The notes under the pieces are model-generated. The model was not told the DNA's origin, did not search any database, and worked only from the letters and a program-made list of their open reading frames with translations. Made by a program: the position numbers and the translations under genes. A DNA stretch of 64,000 nucleotides from contig JBITNC010000001.1 of assembly GCA_050084985.1 (NCBI GenBank), forward strand, positions 206,770,001-206,834,000. The letters are read 5' to 3'. Source of the stretch: Nageia nagi. Taxonomy: Eukaryota > Pinophyta. Below are positions 1-11,403 of the stretch, piece by piece (the stretch's first letter is position 1; each line of letters starts with the position of its first letter).

Positions 1-863
1 GTGATCATTTTAATATTATTATAAAAATTGTGAAAAAATCATTGACGATCTAGTATGGTCTTTGACGATCCTGTAGGATCGTTGATGATCCTATAGGATC
101 GTTGACGATCCCTAACTAATTCAAAGATAGATAAGTCTAAGCCCAGGAATCAAGGGAATAGCCCAGCATGCATGATTTAGGATTTTTTATGTAGATTTGG
201 CATAAGAACACCTCAAAATTCGTATGGGATGTTACCTTGAATTTTGTGCCAGCAAGATAATGTATAACAAACATTTGAGCCTATAAATATAAGCTTTGTA
301 TATGAACAAAGGGACCCAATTTTCATAAGTGAAGCTCTACTAAGATCAAACTAGAAGCTCTACTAAGATCAAACCAGAAGCTCTGCCATTAAGATTACTT
401 AGAGGTTATATTGTTTTGAGTTTCCTTATTTTATCTTCTATTATTATTATTACATTATATTATATATATGATGTATTTAATTATGTTTTGCATATGACAT
501 GTTAGGTATGTTTGATGGGTTTTCCATTTCCATGTGTGTAGGGTCCATACAGGAAAGGAGATTAGCACATCATTGTACAAAGGAATATAATCGCAATAAA
601 AAAGATAAAATCCAAAAAATTACAAAGTGCACTATAATAGTGGAGACCATCGATGATTCATACATTGATCGTTGCCGATCCATACAGATCGATAATGATC
701 CTTATTGTATTAAATTTCAATGATGATATATTGTAGAATTCAATCTTTTCAAATATAATATCTACCTTATTATTGATGTGTAATGTTGAATGTGTTCTGA
801 TTCATTATGTTGAATAATTAATCTGGCTAAATTGAGTTTTAGGTGCATAATTCAATATACACA
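1..863 (+). repeat. Element A 5' LTR (left end outside window)
   Basis: Aligns with 20114-20958. It ends in ACA followed by TTC and the primer site. Its U3 holds imperfect repeats of a GATC-rich motif (TTGACGATCC, with palindromic GATCCTATAGGATC) around 45-115. The 3' LTR has fewer of these units. Confidence 0.9.
282..289 (+). promoter_or_regulatory. TATA box of element A 5' LTR
   Basis: TATAAATA in the LTR, conserved at 20375-20382 in the other LTR. Element B has the same octamer in a comparable place, which supports a pol II promoter. The start site is not mapped. Confidence 0.55.
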
Positions 864-866
864 TTC

Positions 867-883
867 GGGCACTAGAAGGAGGG
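867..883 (+). other. Element A primer binding site
   Basis: Three bases after the LTR lies GGGCACTAGAAGGAGGG. Element B has the same string at the same spacing but starting with the canonical TGG (28070-28086). A therefore appears to have a T to G change at the base facing the end of the tRNA CCA tail. I could not name the tRNA. Confidence 0.7.
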
Positions 884-1169
884 CCCCTTGCATGCATTTA
901 GAGAATTGGAATGAAAATAGGCTTGAGTTTCTTTTGTTTTGATCATATTTTGATTCTATTTACATCTTATGGAACTATAAACTAACTTAATCTATTTCAT
1001 CTATTATTTATTTTTGTTTCTTATTTTTTCTTGGATTGATGATGATCAGACCATAATCACCAACAATCTCTATAAAATCATCAACAATCTCTATCAAAAT
1101 TGGTACGCTTTCTAATCTGTTGTAAATATAAGAAAGCATAAGTAGGCATCTAAAATGATAGTTGTTAAA

Positions 1170-2760
1170 ATTTGATTGTGATTCCTTTGCCTAGAGTGCA
1201 TATAGGAGTGGGTAGTAAAAAATTTTAAAATGCATTATTTAATATATGAGTGATATTTTTTTTTTTCTTGGGTTAAGGGTATGTACACATTAATACTTTT
1301 TATCTCATCTATTTATGCTCTCCCTTTGCACTTTATGCGACCTAAGGTGACCAGAATAGACTTGATAAGAAGGAATAATTAAATTTCTCTTTTCTTTTAC
1401 ACTATTATTAATTTGGTTAATATATCACACATAATGACCTCTTACTAAGTCTGCCCTTACCACTCCAATGGAGGTCGAAGGGATATGTGACTAGTAAGAG
1501 AAGGTAATTTACTACACTTAATACTTCCACTATTGGAAGGAGTAAATGAATCACACTAAATGGAATGAACTTAAGGAAAATAACTTGAGTTTTTGGGTAG
1601 TATAAATCATATTAAAAGGTTAATGAATTGGATGGATTCGAATACACTAAGTACTTTCACTTAACAAAGTATGCTCTCACTTTTGCGCTTTAAGCAATCT
1701 TAAGTGATCAGAAATAAGTTAAGTGAAAGAGGTAAAATTTATTCACATCTTATTTGGAAATATGCTTCACATTAACACTCTTAAAGATGTCTACCCTTAC
1801 CACTCCATTGGAAGTCAAAGGGATTTGTGACTCTTGGAGGAGTAATTGAACCTCACTTAACTAATTCATCTACACTTAATGGCTTCTTACTAAGTCTGCT
1901 CTTACCACTCCATTGGAGGTCGAAGAGATATGTGACTAGTAAGAAGAGGGAATTTATCACACATAATACTTCCACAGATGGAAGGGGTTAATGAATGTCA
2001 TTAAGAGGTTGGATAATGAATCACATTATAATTAAAAAAAAAAGAACAACATGGTTTATTAAGGTCAAACTCCACTAAAAATAAACTTTTGATTGTATCA
2101 CATTGAGATAAGATAAGTAAATGGACATGAATGTTTGGGAGGGTAGTATGCATAAGTATATTTTACTTGTTTAAATGCATTTCATAAGGCCTTAAAGAAA
2201 TAATTGAACATTAACAAGTTGGATGTTATTACCAACTGTTAATTCTTACTTCTTGGAACCCACCGACATAACATACTTGAAACCATAGAGCAAGTTACAC
2301 TTGGAAGTGATGACCAAGGTGACTTTTCCATAGGTAGGAGTCAAAAAAGAGACTCATCTAGAACCAAGCCAAAAGCCATAGAGACTTGTAAACATTAATT
2401 AGGATTATCCAACCTACCTTGTTTAACACTTGACTAGTCAAAACAAACTAGGAGAATTAAAAGGATTAAAAATGAACAACTCATATCATTCATTTAACTT
2501 AGACATTAAAAATATGTGAAAAAGTTAAAAAAGATAATCACATCGTTAAAAGTAAGTTTGCATATAGGATGTTTATGCATTAAATTGTTTTCTTGAAAAC
2601 ATAATATAAAAGATAAAAATAGAGTTTCTTTTTTACGATGTTTGTTTATAATATTTAAAAAAAAAAATTTACTTAATAAATTCATTAAATCATTTTGACA
2701 CTTAATTAACATATATTGAGATATTTCTATTATATGCAAATTCAATAGGTCCTACAAACT
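1170..2760 (+). repeat. Conserved leader block shared by elements A and B
   Basis: This untranslated block between primer site and first ORF matches the arms of the inverted repeat in element B (28500-29676 directly; 29999-31173 and the loop 29677-29998 in reverse). A has it once. Inside it, a phrase beginning CTTACCACTCCA occurs near 1455, 1797 and 1896, and a TATGCTCTC phrase near 1316 and 1671, so the block grew by older internal duplications. No long reading frame is present. Bases 884-1169 of the leader hold nothing I can assign. Confidence 0.8.
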
Positions 2761-2882
2761 AATAGGATTAAAAAGTAATAAAACATTTTTTGAATTTTAT
2801 CATCATAAGGTTCATCTTAGATGCACTTCTGAATTATATTCCATTTCCAATCCAAGTGAAATCCAAAAAATGAGAAGATTGG

Positions 2883-3579
2883 TTACCTCTTGCTAAACAC
2901 CCTTTGGAAATGCATCCTACTTCCTTGAAGGTTGCAAAAAATGATCTTCACATCGACATTGAGAAGCTTCTAGCATATTTAGTAGAGCTAGAATGATGTT
3001 CTATCTCCCTTCTTCAACCTTCAAAGAACCTCATTAGATTTTATAAAAAGTTAGGATATGGTTCATCTATTCCTTCATCCTCATCATGGGAAGAGTTCGA
3101 TATTGAAAACCATAAACTTGACATACAAATTGAAAAATTTTTAACACATCATGTCAAGTTTGAAGCTAATTGTGCATCTCCTTTTGAGACTATTGAACCT
3201 AATGAATCCAGTCTACTAAGGATGAATCGAGTATTAATGCCAAAGGCCTTGATGCAATATCCTATGCTAAATCATATGACCTCCTATAGTTAGATACCTT
3301 GATGTCTTCACCCCAACCTTGGATGAATATGATATTAAAGAAGAGGAGCTTGACATGAATCTTGAGGACCTTTCAGAACATTCCTTAGAATTACAATTTC
3401 ATTCTCCTCACCTTCTTGAGGCTACAAGACCTTCTATTGATTCCCATGAATCTCATGATATTCTTGAGTTCAAGGATGAAACTTGTTCACTCTCATCACA
3501 GGTAGAAATTGAAGAGCATCACATAAGAATTAAAAAATCCATAGATTGTATTATTGAATCTCAAGAATTTCAATCATAA
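2883..3579 (+). pseudogene. Unknown ORF upstream of gag in element A
   Basis: One frame runs from 2883 to about 3290 with a single internal TGA near 3000. A second frame takes over (open from 3319) and ends at 3579, giving about 230 codons with one frameshift. The product is hydrophilic and rich in Glu, Asp, Ser and His, without membrane segments or a recognised domain. It sits between leader and gag. Ogre elements of the Tat clade are known to carry an ORF1 of unknown function in this position, so it may be comparable; that is inference. Element B lacks an obvious counterpart, because its inverted repeat runs directly into the gag extension. Confidence 0.45.
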
Positions 3580-3700
3580 AGAAATGAAAAATATAAAAAT
3601 AAAATTTCCAAAGCTAACACACATGAGCTTAGGAATGAACATCCATGTGGGGAAACAACACATCATGATAATGATACAAAGTTTTATGAGGATGAATGTT

Positions 3701-3705
3701 GTTTG
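3701..3705. other. Target site duplication, left copy (GTTTG), of the copia element
   Basis: GTTTG lies directly before the left LTR and again directly after the right LTR (13311-13315). This 5-bp duplication shows that the copia element inserted into element A. Confidence 0.9.
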
Positions 3706-4475
3706 TGTTGGACTTCAAGTGACACTGAGAGGGGGGGTGAATCAGTGTATTAAAAATTATAATCAATTTAACCTTCTTAAATAAAGATAGATTAAAAGCT
3801 AGAGAAAATTGAGCAAGCACACCAGTACATCACACAACACCAGATATAACGAGGTTCACCAGTTTGGCTACATCCCCGAAAATGACTGCTTGGACACCAA
3901 TCCAAATCTAGCCATTAAAGAAAGCTTACAAATTCACAGCACCAACTGTGAAGGGTAGCACCAACTACCACTTTGCAAATAGTAGCACCTACTACTTGGA
4001 GCACCAACTCCAGCTCTCAAGCACCCACTTGAGATAATATTCAAAAGGAATAAAGAATACAGTTCTAGAAGACCCTCAATGGTCTAGCTCATAGTTAAAC
4101 AATCACTATCCAATTTGTATCTTCGTTTGCTCTCTTCACATGCTCCTGATACTCTCCTCTTCCATGCTATTACATCCTCTCTCACACTTCTCTACACGCA
4201 CATCTCATCACACTAATTCACACTTCACATTTTTCTTTCATACCCAAGAGAAATGTTACGCATCAAGAAAAACCCCAGAGAAACTATTCCTATCATGACA
4301 TGTTATCAAAAACAAACTGAAATAGAATCCTTATTTGTAACTGCTCCTGCACCAAAGGGAGTTCACTATCTGAGTCTGCAACTGCTGTAACTGACGAACA
4401 CTCCTATTGCTCAAATAGATTTGTTCAGACATGTATAGCTCTTCCTCCACTGATTTTGGAGATTTGACAGTATCT

Positions 4476-4625
4476 AATTATTTCTGATAATCCTAGACTC
4501 TTTTCTTCTTCATAATGAATATTTCTGATAATCCTAGACTCTTTCTTCTTCATAATGATATTTCTGATAATCTTGGACTCTTTTCTTCTTCATAATGGTA
4601 TTTTTGATAATTTTGGACTCTTTAT
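4476..4625. repeat. About four ~40-45 bp tandem units in copia LTR
   Basis: The unit contains ATTTCTGATAATCCTAGACT followed by a TTCTTCTTCATAATG stretch. It recurs in the other LTR at 12176-12330. Confidence 0.7.
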
Positions 4626-4700
4626 TGTATACACCATGATGTCATCATCTTCGAACTTTAGAAGTAGAGTAAAAATGCTTCCCGCATGATGTCATCATCT

Positions 4701-5609
4701 CTGAACTTTTATCACCGCACTTTTATCTTCGCACTTTTATCTTCAGACTTTTATCTCTAGAATTTTATCTCCGGACTTTTATCTCTAAACTTTTAACACC
4801 GCACTTTTATCTTCGCACTTTTGTCTCTGGACTTTTATCTCCAGACTTTTATCACCGCACTTTTATCTTCGCACTTTTGTCTCTAAACTTTTATCTTCGG
4901 ACTTTTATCTCTAGACTTTTATCACCGCACTTTTATCTCCAGACTTTTATCTCTGAACTTTTATCTCCGGACTTTTATCACCGCACTTTTATCTTTGTAC
5001 TTTTATCTCCAGACTTTTATCTCTGGACTTTTTCACCGCAATTTTATCTCCAAACTTTTATCTCCGGACCTTTATCTCCGGACTTTTATCTCCGCACTTT
5101 TATCTCTGCACTTTTATCTCCGCACTTTTATTTCCGGAGTTTTATCTCCGGACTTTTATCTCCGGACTTTTATCTCTGCACTTTTATCTCCGCACTTTTA
5201 TTTCCATACTTTTATCTCTGGACTTTTATCTCTAGACTTTTATCTCCGAACTTTTATCTCCGCACTTTTGTCTCCGCACTTTTATCTCCACACTTTTGTC
5301 TCCGCACTTTTATCTCCACACTTTTATTTCCGCACTTTTATCTCCGTACTTTTATCTCTGGACTTTTCAACACCTACACCATGATGTCATCATCTCTAGA
5401 CTCTGGAAGTAGAGTAAAAATGCTTCCTGCATGATGTCATCATCTTCGAACTTTTATCTTTGGACTTTTGTCTCCGGACTTTTATCTCTGCACTTTTATC
5501 TCCGGACTTTTATCTTCGCACTTTTATCTTCGCACTTTTATCTTCGGAATTTTATCTCTGGACTTTTATCTTCGCACTTTTATCTCCGCACTTTTATCTC
5601 TGCACTTTT
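4701..5609. repeat. Expanded 14-bp minisatellite arrays in copia left LTR
   Basis: Tandem variants of ACTTTTATCTCCGG/CA fill 4701-5367 and 5445-5609. They are separated by a ~75 bp block carrying two copies of TGATGTCATCA. Three such blocks lie near 4630-4700, 5370-5445 and 5612-5685. Because 14 bp is not a multiple of three, open frames through the array encode a 14-residue repeat (Phe, Leu, Ser, Tyr, Thr-rich); these are by-products, not genes. The arrays resemble repeat-driven LTR growth known in Sireviruses. Confidence 0.9.
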
Positions 5610-5771
5610 CAACACCTACACCATGATGTCATCATCTCTGGACTCCGGAAGTAGAGTAAAAATGCTTCCCGCATGATGTCATCATCTCCAAAACCTGGTT
5701 TCATTCAAAAATGTGAACATCGTTCTTCCTATGACATCATCTTCATGCTTCCGGAATGCTCTAATCACTTT

Positions 5772-5902
5772 CTCCGGAACCCAATTTTTCACAATTCTCA
5801 CCTTCTCCGGAACCCGAATTTTTCACAACTTTCACCATCTCCAGAACCTGGATTTTTCACAACTCTCACCGTCTCCGGAACCTAGATTTTTCACAATTGA
5901 GC
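5772..5902. repeat. ~33-bp tandem repeat in copia left LTR
   Basis: Four units built on CTCCGGAACC, then TTTTTCACAA and CTCACC. The same array lies at 13008-13140 in the right LTR. Confidence 0.75.
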
Positions 5903-6058
5903 TTTATCATTTCATTCCAGAACATCATCACTTCATTCTGGAAGCCTGCTTATCTGCTCTAGAAAACTCCTGGGGATCTGAAAATAAACTCATACTACTG
6001 TGCGAAGACACAGCCAAAACCACGTGTTGACAACAATGACAATCACACATGCTCAACA

Positions 6059-6257
6059 ATCTCCCCCTTTAGAATTGTTGGCAACACCACTTGATCAGAC
6101 ACCTGCATCGGGACTTTTCTCTCCCCCTTTGTCAACAATAACAAAGGGCATTTATAGACTCCCCCTGAGTCCATACATGACATTCTCAGGAAATCAGTAG
6201 TATGCATACAAACATAAGATACACAGAAGCAATAAAAAAATAAACACTCCCCCTGAG
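6059..6257 (-). other. Cluster of four polypurine tracts next to the copia 3' LTR
   Basis: Read on the minus strand, AAAGGGGGAG occurs at 6061-6070 (directly beside the LTR) and 6121-6130, and CTCAGGGGGAG at 6159-6169 and 6246-6256. The copy touching the LTR is the likely plus-strand primer. Multiple tracts upstream of the 3' LTR are a reported Sirevirus trait. Confidence 0.8.
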
Positions 6258-6277
6258 AATGTGACATCCAGAACTAG

Positions 6278-6862
6278 CTAATGCTTGGGAAGGATAACAA
6301 CTCCTAGCTTGTTTCGAAGATGTTCAAAGACATTTTTGGGCAAAGGCTTTGTAAAGATGTCTGCTACTTGCTCTATGGTTGGAACAAAATCCAATTGTAC
6401 TTCTTGCACCACTCTTTCGTTTAGAAAAAGATATCTAATTGCAATATGCTTTGTTCGTGAGTGCATAATAGGATTTTTTGATATATTGATTGCACTTGTG
6501 TTATCACAAAGAACTGATATGGGCTCGTTAATCTCTATACCAAAATCTTTTAGCATCTGCTTCATCCATAGAATCTATGTGCAGCAAGAAGTTGCAGCTA
6601 TATACTCTACTTCAGCTATAGATAGGGATACTAAGTCTTGCTTTTTACTGTGCCAGCTAACAAGATTATTACCCAAATAAAATGCTCCTCCACTGGTGCT
6701 CTTCCTATCATCCACGCATCCTACCCAGTCTGCATCTGAAAAGGCACTAAGTGTAAAGTCCTTTCCTCTAGGATACCATAAACCATATTCTACTGTACCT
6801 TTGAGATATCTAAATATTCTCTTTACTGTAGTAACATGTGTTTCTTTGGGATTTGCTTGAAA
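6278..6862 (-). pseudogene. Copia pol: RNase H domain
   Basis: The last part of the polyprotein degrades the RNA strand of the hybrid during reverse transcription. Visible motifs in order are SDADWVGCVDDRKSTSGG (first Asp), AEVEYIA (Glu), CDNTSAI (Asp), TKHIAIRY, and VADIFTKPL near the C-terminus, so all expected acidic residues remain. It shares the frame of the C-terminal RT part. A TAG interrupts it near 6574 where a CAG codon is expected. The stop at 6278 is only ~20 bases from the first polypurine tract, as usual for copia elements. Confidence 0.88.
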
Positions 6863-7769
6863 TCAAGTAACCATACATACTACTTGAAGAATGTCTGGTC
6901 TAGTAGCTATCAAATATAATAAACTTCCAATCATTGACCTGTATTGTGTTTGATCTACTATTGGTGCTTTATCATCCTTACTTAATTTGCAGCCTGTCAT
7001 CATAGGGGTGCACATAGGTTTACAGTCTTCCATGGCAAATTTCTTTAGCATCTCCTTAACATACTTGGTTTGAGATTATGAACATGCCATTCTTCAACTG
7101 ATTGATTTGTAAGCCAAGAAAAAATGCAAGATCACCTATCATAGACATCTCGAATTCTATTTGCATGTTGTCAGCAAGATTTTTACAGAGCTCATTCTTG
7201 CTTCCTCCAAAAATTATATCATCTACATAGACAACAACAATTAGCTGATTTTCCTTTTCTGATTTAATGTATAAATTGCTATCCACCATTCCTTTTCTAA
7301 AGCCTTGCTGCTGAAGATATGTATCAAGTCTGGAGTACCATGCTTGAGGTGCCTATTTTAAACCATATAGAGCCTTCTTTAGTTTGCATACCAAATTAGG
7401 ATTCTCTCCCAATTGGAAACCATCTGGCTGTTCAATATAGACTTCTTCCTCAATTTTGCCATTTAGAAAGGCTGATTTTACATCCATTTGATAAACTGTG
7501 AAGTCTTTATACACTGCAAAAGCTAAAAACATGCGAATAGCTTCTAATCTGGCCACAGGTGCAAAAGTTTCTTCAAAATCAATTCCTTCAACTTGAGCAT
7601 ATCCCTTGCAGACAAGTCTAGCTTTATTTCTAACCACTAACCCATCTTCATTCAACTTATTACGAAAAACCCACTTCGTGCCAATCACATTTTTGTTGGC
7701 TGGTCTAGGGACAAGTTCCCATGTTTCATTCTTTTCAATTTGAGTGAGTTCTTCCTCCATTGCTTTCAT
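6863..7769 (-). pseudogene. Copia pol: reverse transcriptase domain
   Basis: RVT_2-type reverse transcriptase. The N-terminal part shows [23 protein letters not shown] and [11 protein letters not shown] (first catalytic Asp). The part near 7220 has YVDDIIF with both catalytic Asp. The C-terminal part reads CTPMMTGCKLSKDD and SLLYLIATRPD. A TAG at 7353-7355 replaces a Gln codon, a TAG at 7770-7772 precedes this segment, and a one-base shift near 7060-7075 moves the remainder to another frame. A TGA just below 6863 replaces an Arg codon. The active site is intact but the gene is not translatable as one protein. Confidence 0.9.
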
Positions 7770-9030
7770 CTAGCTTTCATCTTGTCTAGCTTCTGAGACA
7801 TTTTTAGGCTCTATATTGGATAGGAGAGAATAGGTGCTTGAAACCCCTCTGCGAGTTTGGATGCCTGTATGAAACTCACCGATGATTTGCTCTTGTGGGT
7901 GATCTTTGTGCCATCTTTTTGGTGGAGTTTTTGAATTTTTATCTTCTTCTGCCTCACTTTCTGAAACACTGTTTGGGTTACTTGGTGAATTTGAATCTTT
8001 TGATTTCTTTACTTGTGATTGCTTAGATTTGTTTTTATTCTTTTTGTCTTCTTCAATTGAATCTTGATAGGTAGGAAGATTATCATCATCATTTCTCTTG
8101 GGAAGATCTCTTTGCTCATCAACATGAACATCAGCACTATCAACGATTGTTTTTGTCCTTTTATTGTAACACCTGTATGCTTTGCTCTTCGAAGAGTAAC
8201 CAAGAAAGATGCCTTCATCAGATCTATCCTCAAACTTTCTTAAGTTTTCTTCTATTCTCTTGATATAGCATTTACTGCCAAAGATTTTGAAGTGCCTCAC
8301 TGTAGCTTTCCTTCCAAACCATAATTCATATGGTGTTCTATCCTCATGTGGTCACATCATACATCTATTTTGAATATGCACTACAGTATGCACTGCTTCT
8401 TTTCAGAACCTATCAGCAACATTGCTTTCTATCAGCATGGTTCGAGCCATTTCTTGTACTACTCTATTTTTTCTTTCAATTACTCCATTTTGTTGTGGAG
8501 TTCTTGCTGCAGAGAATTGTCTTTTAATTCCGTGTTGTATGCAAAACTCAAAAAACTCATCAGAAGTGAACTCACCTCCTCTGTCTGAGCGAAGACATTT
8601 AATTCTCCTCTCCATTTGATTTTCTACTTGATTTTTAAATGCTTTGAACATTTCAAATGCTTCAGATTTGTGTTTCAAAAATTGCACCCAAGTCATTCTT
8701 GAATAATCATCTATGAACAGAATAAAATACTTATCTCCATTGACGCTTTGTGTTCGCATTGGTCCGCATAGGTCGGTGTGTATGATTTCCAATGGTCTAC
8801 TGGTGTGATATTCTTTCACTTTGAACTTTGCTCGGGTTTGCTTTCCCCTTTGGCATGAATCACAAATATCATTTGCTGGTTTGCTGATACTAGGCATATC
8901 TCTTACTGCTCCTTTTGAGCAAATGTTCATCAAGTTTTTAAAATAGATGTGTCCCAATCTCTTATGCCATAGCCAATCATCACTCTCCTTGCCTAGAAGA
9001 CATGATCCCTCTAAAATATCTGATAAGGTG
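7770..9030 (-). pseudogene. Copia pol: gag-pre-integrase zinc finger and integrase
   Basis: Integrates the cDNA. It opens with an HHCC zinc finger (LWHKRLGH and CDSCQRGKQ). The core follows with all three catalytic acids: Asp in HTDLCGP, Asp in LRSDRGGEF and Glu in PQQNGVIERKNR. The C-terminal part contains RHFKIFGSKCY and FLGYSSKSKAYRCYN, typical of copia integrases, then a charged Ser/Lys/Asp-rich linker to RT. Two TGA stops near 8403 and 8357 (expected Trp and Arg) and a TAG at 7770 (expected Trp) break it. It stays in frame with gag and protease. Confidence 0.92.
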
Positions 9031-9515
9031 TATAAATTGCCATAGGTTCATGTACCAACAGCTACAAGTCTACCACTATTTGCCCTTCGGATCTCACAGC
9101 CATGCTTTTTGAAAATTACATCATGTCCTTTGTCACATATTTGACTGACGCTCAACAAATTATGCTTCAGTCCCACAACAAATAATACCTCTTTGGATCT
9201 GATGTTTCCGTCATTTATTTTGACTGTCCCTTTGCCGATAATCTGTGCACCATCATTGTTTCCAAATCTTACTGACCCACCTTCATATTCCTGTAGTTTT
9301 TGAAATTTCTTCTTATCACCTGTCATGTGACTTGAGCATCCGCTGTCTAATATCCATGGTGATGGTTTGTCTTGAGCTTTTAATGCTGTTTGAATGATTA
9401 AAGACTCTTTATCCTCTCTGAGTTTTTTCTTTTCTTTCCAGACTTGTTTTACTTTTATTTCAACTTCTTGTTTTTTATTATTCTTTTCTTCTTCCTATGG
9501 ATGACTGCTCTGAAA
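9031..9515 (-). pseudogene. Copia pol: aspartic protease
   Basis: Processes the polyprotein. The active site WILDSGCSSHMTGD lies at about 9310-9355, with DSG intact, followed by a beta-rich stretch ending LKHNLLSVSQICDKGHDVIF, characteristic of copia proteases. The frame is the same as gag. TAG stops at 9516-9518 and ~9495 separate it from gag, and a TGA near 9046 separates it from integrase. The Lys/Glu-rich segment before the active site links gag to protease. Confidence 0.9.
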
Positions 9516-11339
9516 CTATTTATTTTGTCTTATGGAAGGAAATTGTCTTGATGGAAAGAACCTCATGCCATGATTATTTCTGCAGAATTGGGCAATGTGT
9601 CCATATTCATGACAGTTGTAACACTCAACAGGATACTCCATTAGTGGGCCGAATGCATTCCTAGTAACAAAGGTTCTTGGAGTGATATTATACTTACATT
9701 TAGAAATTTTGTGTCCATACGCATTGCATTTGAAATAGTATCCATTGAAGGGATGGATGTATCTGTTATATTGCTGAGTACTTCTTGGTCTTGCATAGGG
9801 TCTTCTTCTGGAATGCACTTGAGTGAAGCCATCATCCTCCAGTCCTGAGCTATCTTCCTTCTTCTTGGTTTCTTTTATGTTTTCCCTTTTTATGTCATTG
9901 GAAGATTGTCCTTGTTCATATCCTAGACCAGATTTATCAGAAAACATTCTTTGACTATTAATGATTTCACTGAGTTTAGTCGACCTTCCTTCTAGATATT
10001 CAAAAGAGCTAATTTTCTTGGTGACTTCCTCTAGTTGCATTCGTAGCCCAGTTATTTCCTCTTCAAGCTTACTGCAACTTTTAACTTTCACAAAAAGCTG
10101 TTCCTCCAAACTCTCATTTATCCTCTTAGATTCTTCCACTTCTATTTTTAAGGTTTCTATAATATTACTTACATCATCAAACCTTTTTGAGAGTTTCTTA
10201 TTTTTCTTTACTTCTTTATTCAGTTCATTTAATGTTGTTATTAGTTCTTCTTCAAGATCAATCTCAATCTCACAGTCATTTTCTTCATCTATCTCTTCCT
10301 TTTTATGTTCTTGGGCATTTTGATTATCTTCATTCAGTTTCTATTCAAATGCCATAAACAATGCTTCATTGTATTCTTTTTCTGATTCATTATTGGAATC
10401 ATCATCAGTGGAGCCTTTATTCCTAGATATGAAGCTCTGTCTATTTGACCTTCTATTTCGAGCATGAGATTTCATTTTGTGGTTTTTCTCAAGATATGAT
10501 TCTTGATCATCTTTATCAATTTTTCTATATGGACATTTTGAAATGAAATGACCAATACCACCACAGTTAAAACATTTAAATGGTAGCTTGCCTTGATATT
10601 TACCTGTTCCTCTTTTTAGCTTTCTAACAAAATTTGCTTCTGCTCCATCAGATTGTTCCTCATCGTTAGAATCTATTTTGGGTTTGGTACTATTATTGGC
10701 TTTAAACGCTGCTTCCTTTTCTGAATGTTTTACTTTTCTGATCTGCATTTCATAAGCAGTCAGTGATCCATGCATTTCATCCATGCTGAAAGTTTTCAAA
10801 TCTTTTGCTTCTTCAATAGCAGACACCTTTGAATCAAAACGAGATGTGAGAGATCGTAGTACCTTTTTCACGATGACATGATCTTCGATTTCTTCCCCAA
10901 GACCTCTGATTGCATTAGTAATTTCATTTACTCTCAACATGTACGCTTCGATGGTTTCATCTTCATTCATCTTTAGAACTTCGAATTGAGCTCTATGAGT
11001 TTGGAGTTTTGCTTCCTTGACTTTATCATCTCCTTCATGAATGCTTTTCAACTTATTCCATATTTCTTTTGCAGATGTGCATGCCATAACTTTCACCAGT
11101 TCACTGTCCACAAGACCGCACATTAGAGCATTTCTTACTTTTGCATCATATTCAAATGCCTTTCTTTTTGCTTCATCTGATGGACCTGTAGGGGGAGGAG
11201 TGTAACCCCTTTTTACAGCATCCCATGTACCAAAACCCAATGCACTGAGATAAGTCTTCATTTGAATTTTCTAGAAACCATAATTGTTTCCATCAAAGAG
11301 AGGTGCCTTGTTAGATGAGAAACCTTCTCCGCTTGCCAT
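9516..11339 (-). pseudogene. Copia gag
   Basis: Capsid/nucleocapsid polyprotein of about 608 codons in one frame. I place the start at the ATG at 11337-11339, because the family motif LFDGNNYGF lies just downstream; a TAG at 11271-11273 (expected Trp) then interrupts it, and the next ATG is at 11261. Domains in order: UBN2-type capsid, CCHC knuckle CFNCGGIGHFISKC (~10530-10580), a second in-frame TAG at 10341-10343, a long coiled coil rich in Glu/Lys/Leu, a degenerate knuckle lacking its first Cys (YFKCNAYGHKISKC), and a final CCHC, CYNCHEYGHIAQFC. Three knuckle-like units around a coiled coil fit the long gag of Sireviruses. Confidence 0.9.
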
Positions 11340-11389
11340 AGTGCCACTACCCGGATCTCCTTAGCTGTTATAGCCTAAGTAGGAACCTA

Positions 11390-11401
11390 GCTCTGATACC
11401 A
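11390..11401 (-). other. Copia primer binding site (initiator Met tRNA type)
   Basis: Reads TGGTATCAGAGC on the minus strand, two bases inside the 5' LTR. This is the well-known copia primer site complementary to initiator methionine tRNA. Confidence 0.95.
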
Positions 11402-11403
11402 AT

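Larger units (their letters stand above)
3706..6058 (-). repeat. Copia element 3' LTR (left copy, 2353 bp)
   Basis: Begins TGTTGG and ends CTCAACA on the plus strand. It matches 11404-13310 but is about 446 bp longer, nearly all explained by expansion of the 14-bp array at 4701-5367 (667 bp here, 220 bp in the other copy). Confidence 0.95.

Noticed and set aside
10-723. 74-codon frame in the element A 5' LTR (499-723)
   Set aside because: Lies in the LTR, has no family match, and is disrupted in the 3' LTR copy.
867-886. tRNA gene fragment
   Set aside because: The string is a primer binding site fixed by its distance from the LTR in both A and B; no cloverleaf can be formed around it.
4877-5434. 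Open frames of 185 and 129 codons with a Phe/Leu/Ser/Tyr-rich 14-residue repeat
   Set aside because: They are translations of the 14-bp LTR minisatellite, open in several frames at once and on no conserved protein.
6285-6680. 131-codon plus-strand frame
   Set aside because: Antisense shadow of the copia RNase H domain, which shows clear motifs on the minus strand.
9961-10323. 120-codon Ser-rich plus-strand frame
   Set aside because: Antisense shadow of the copia gag coiled coil.
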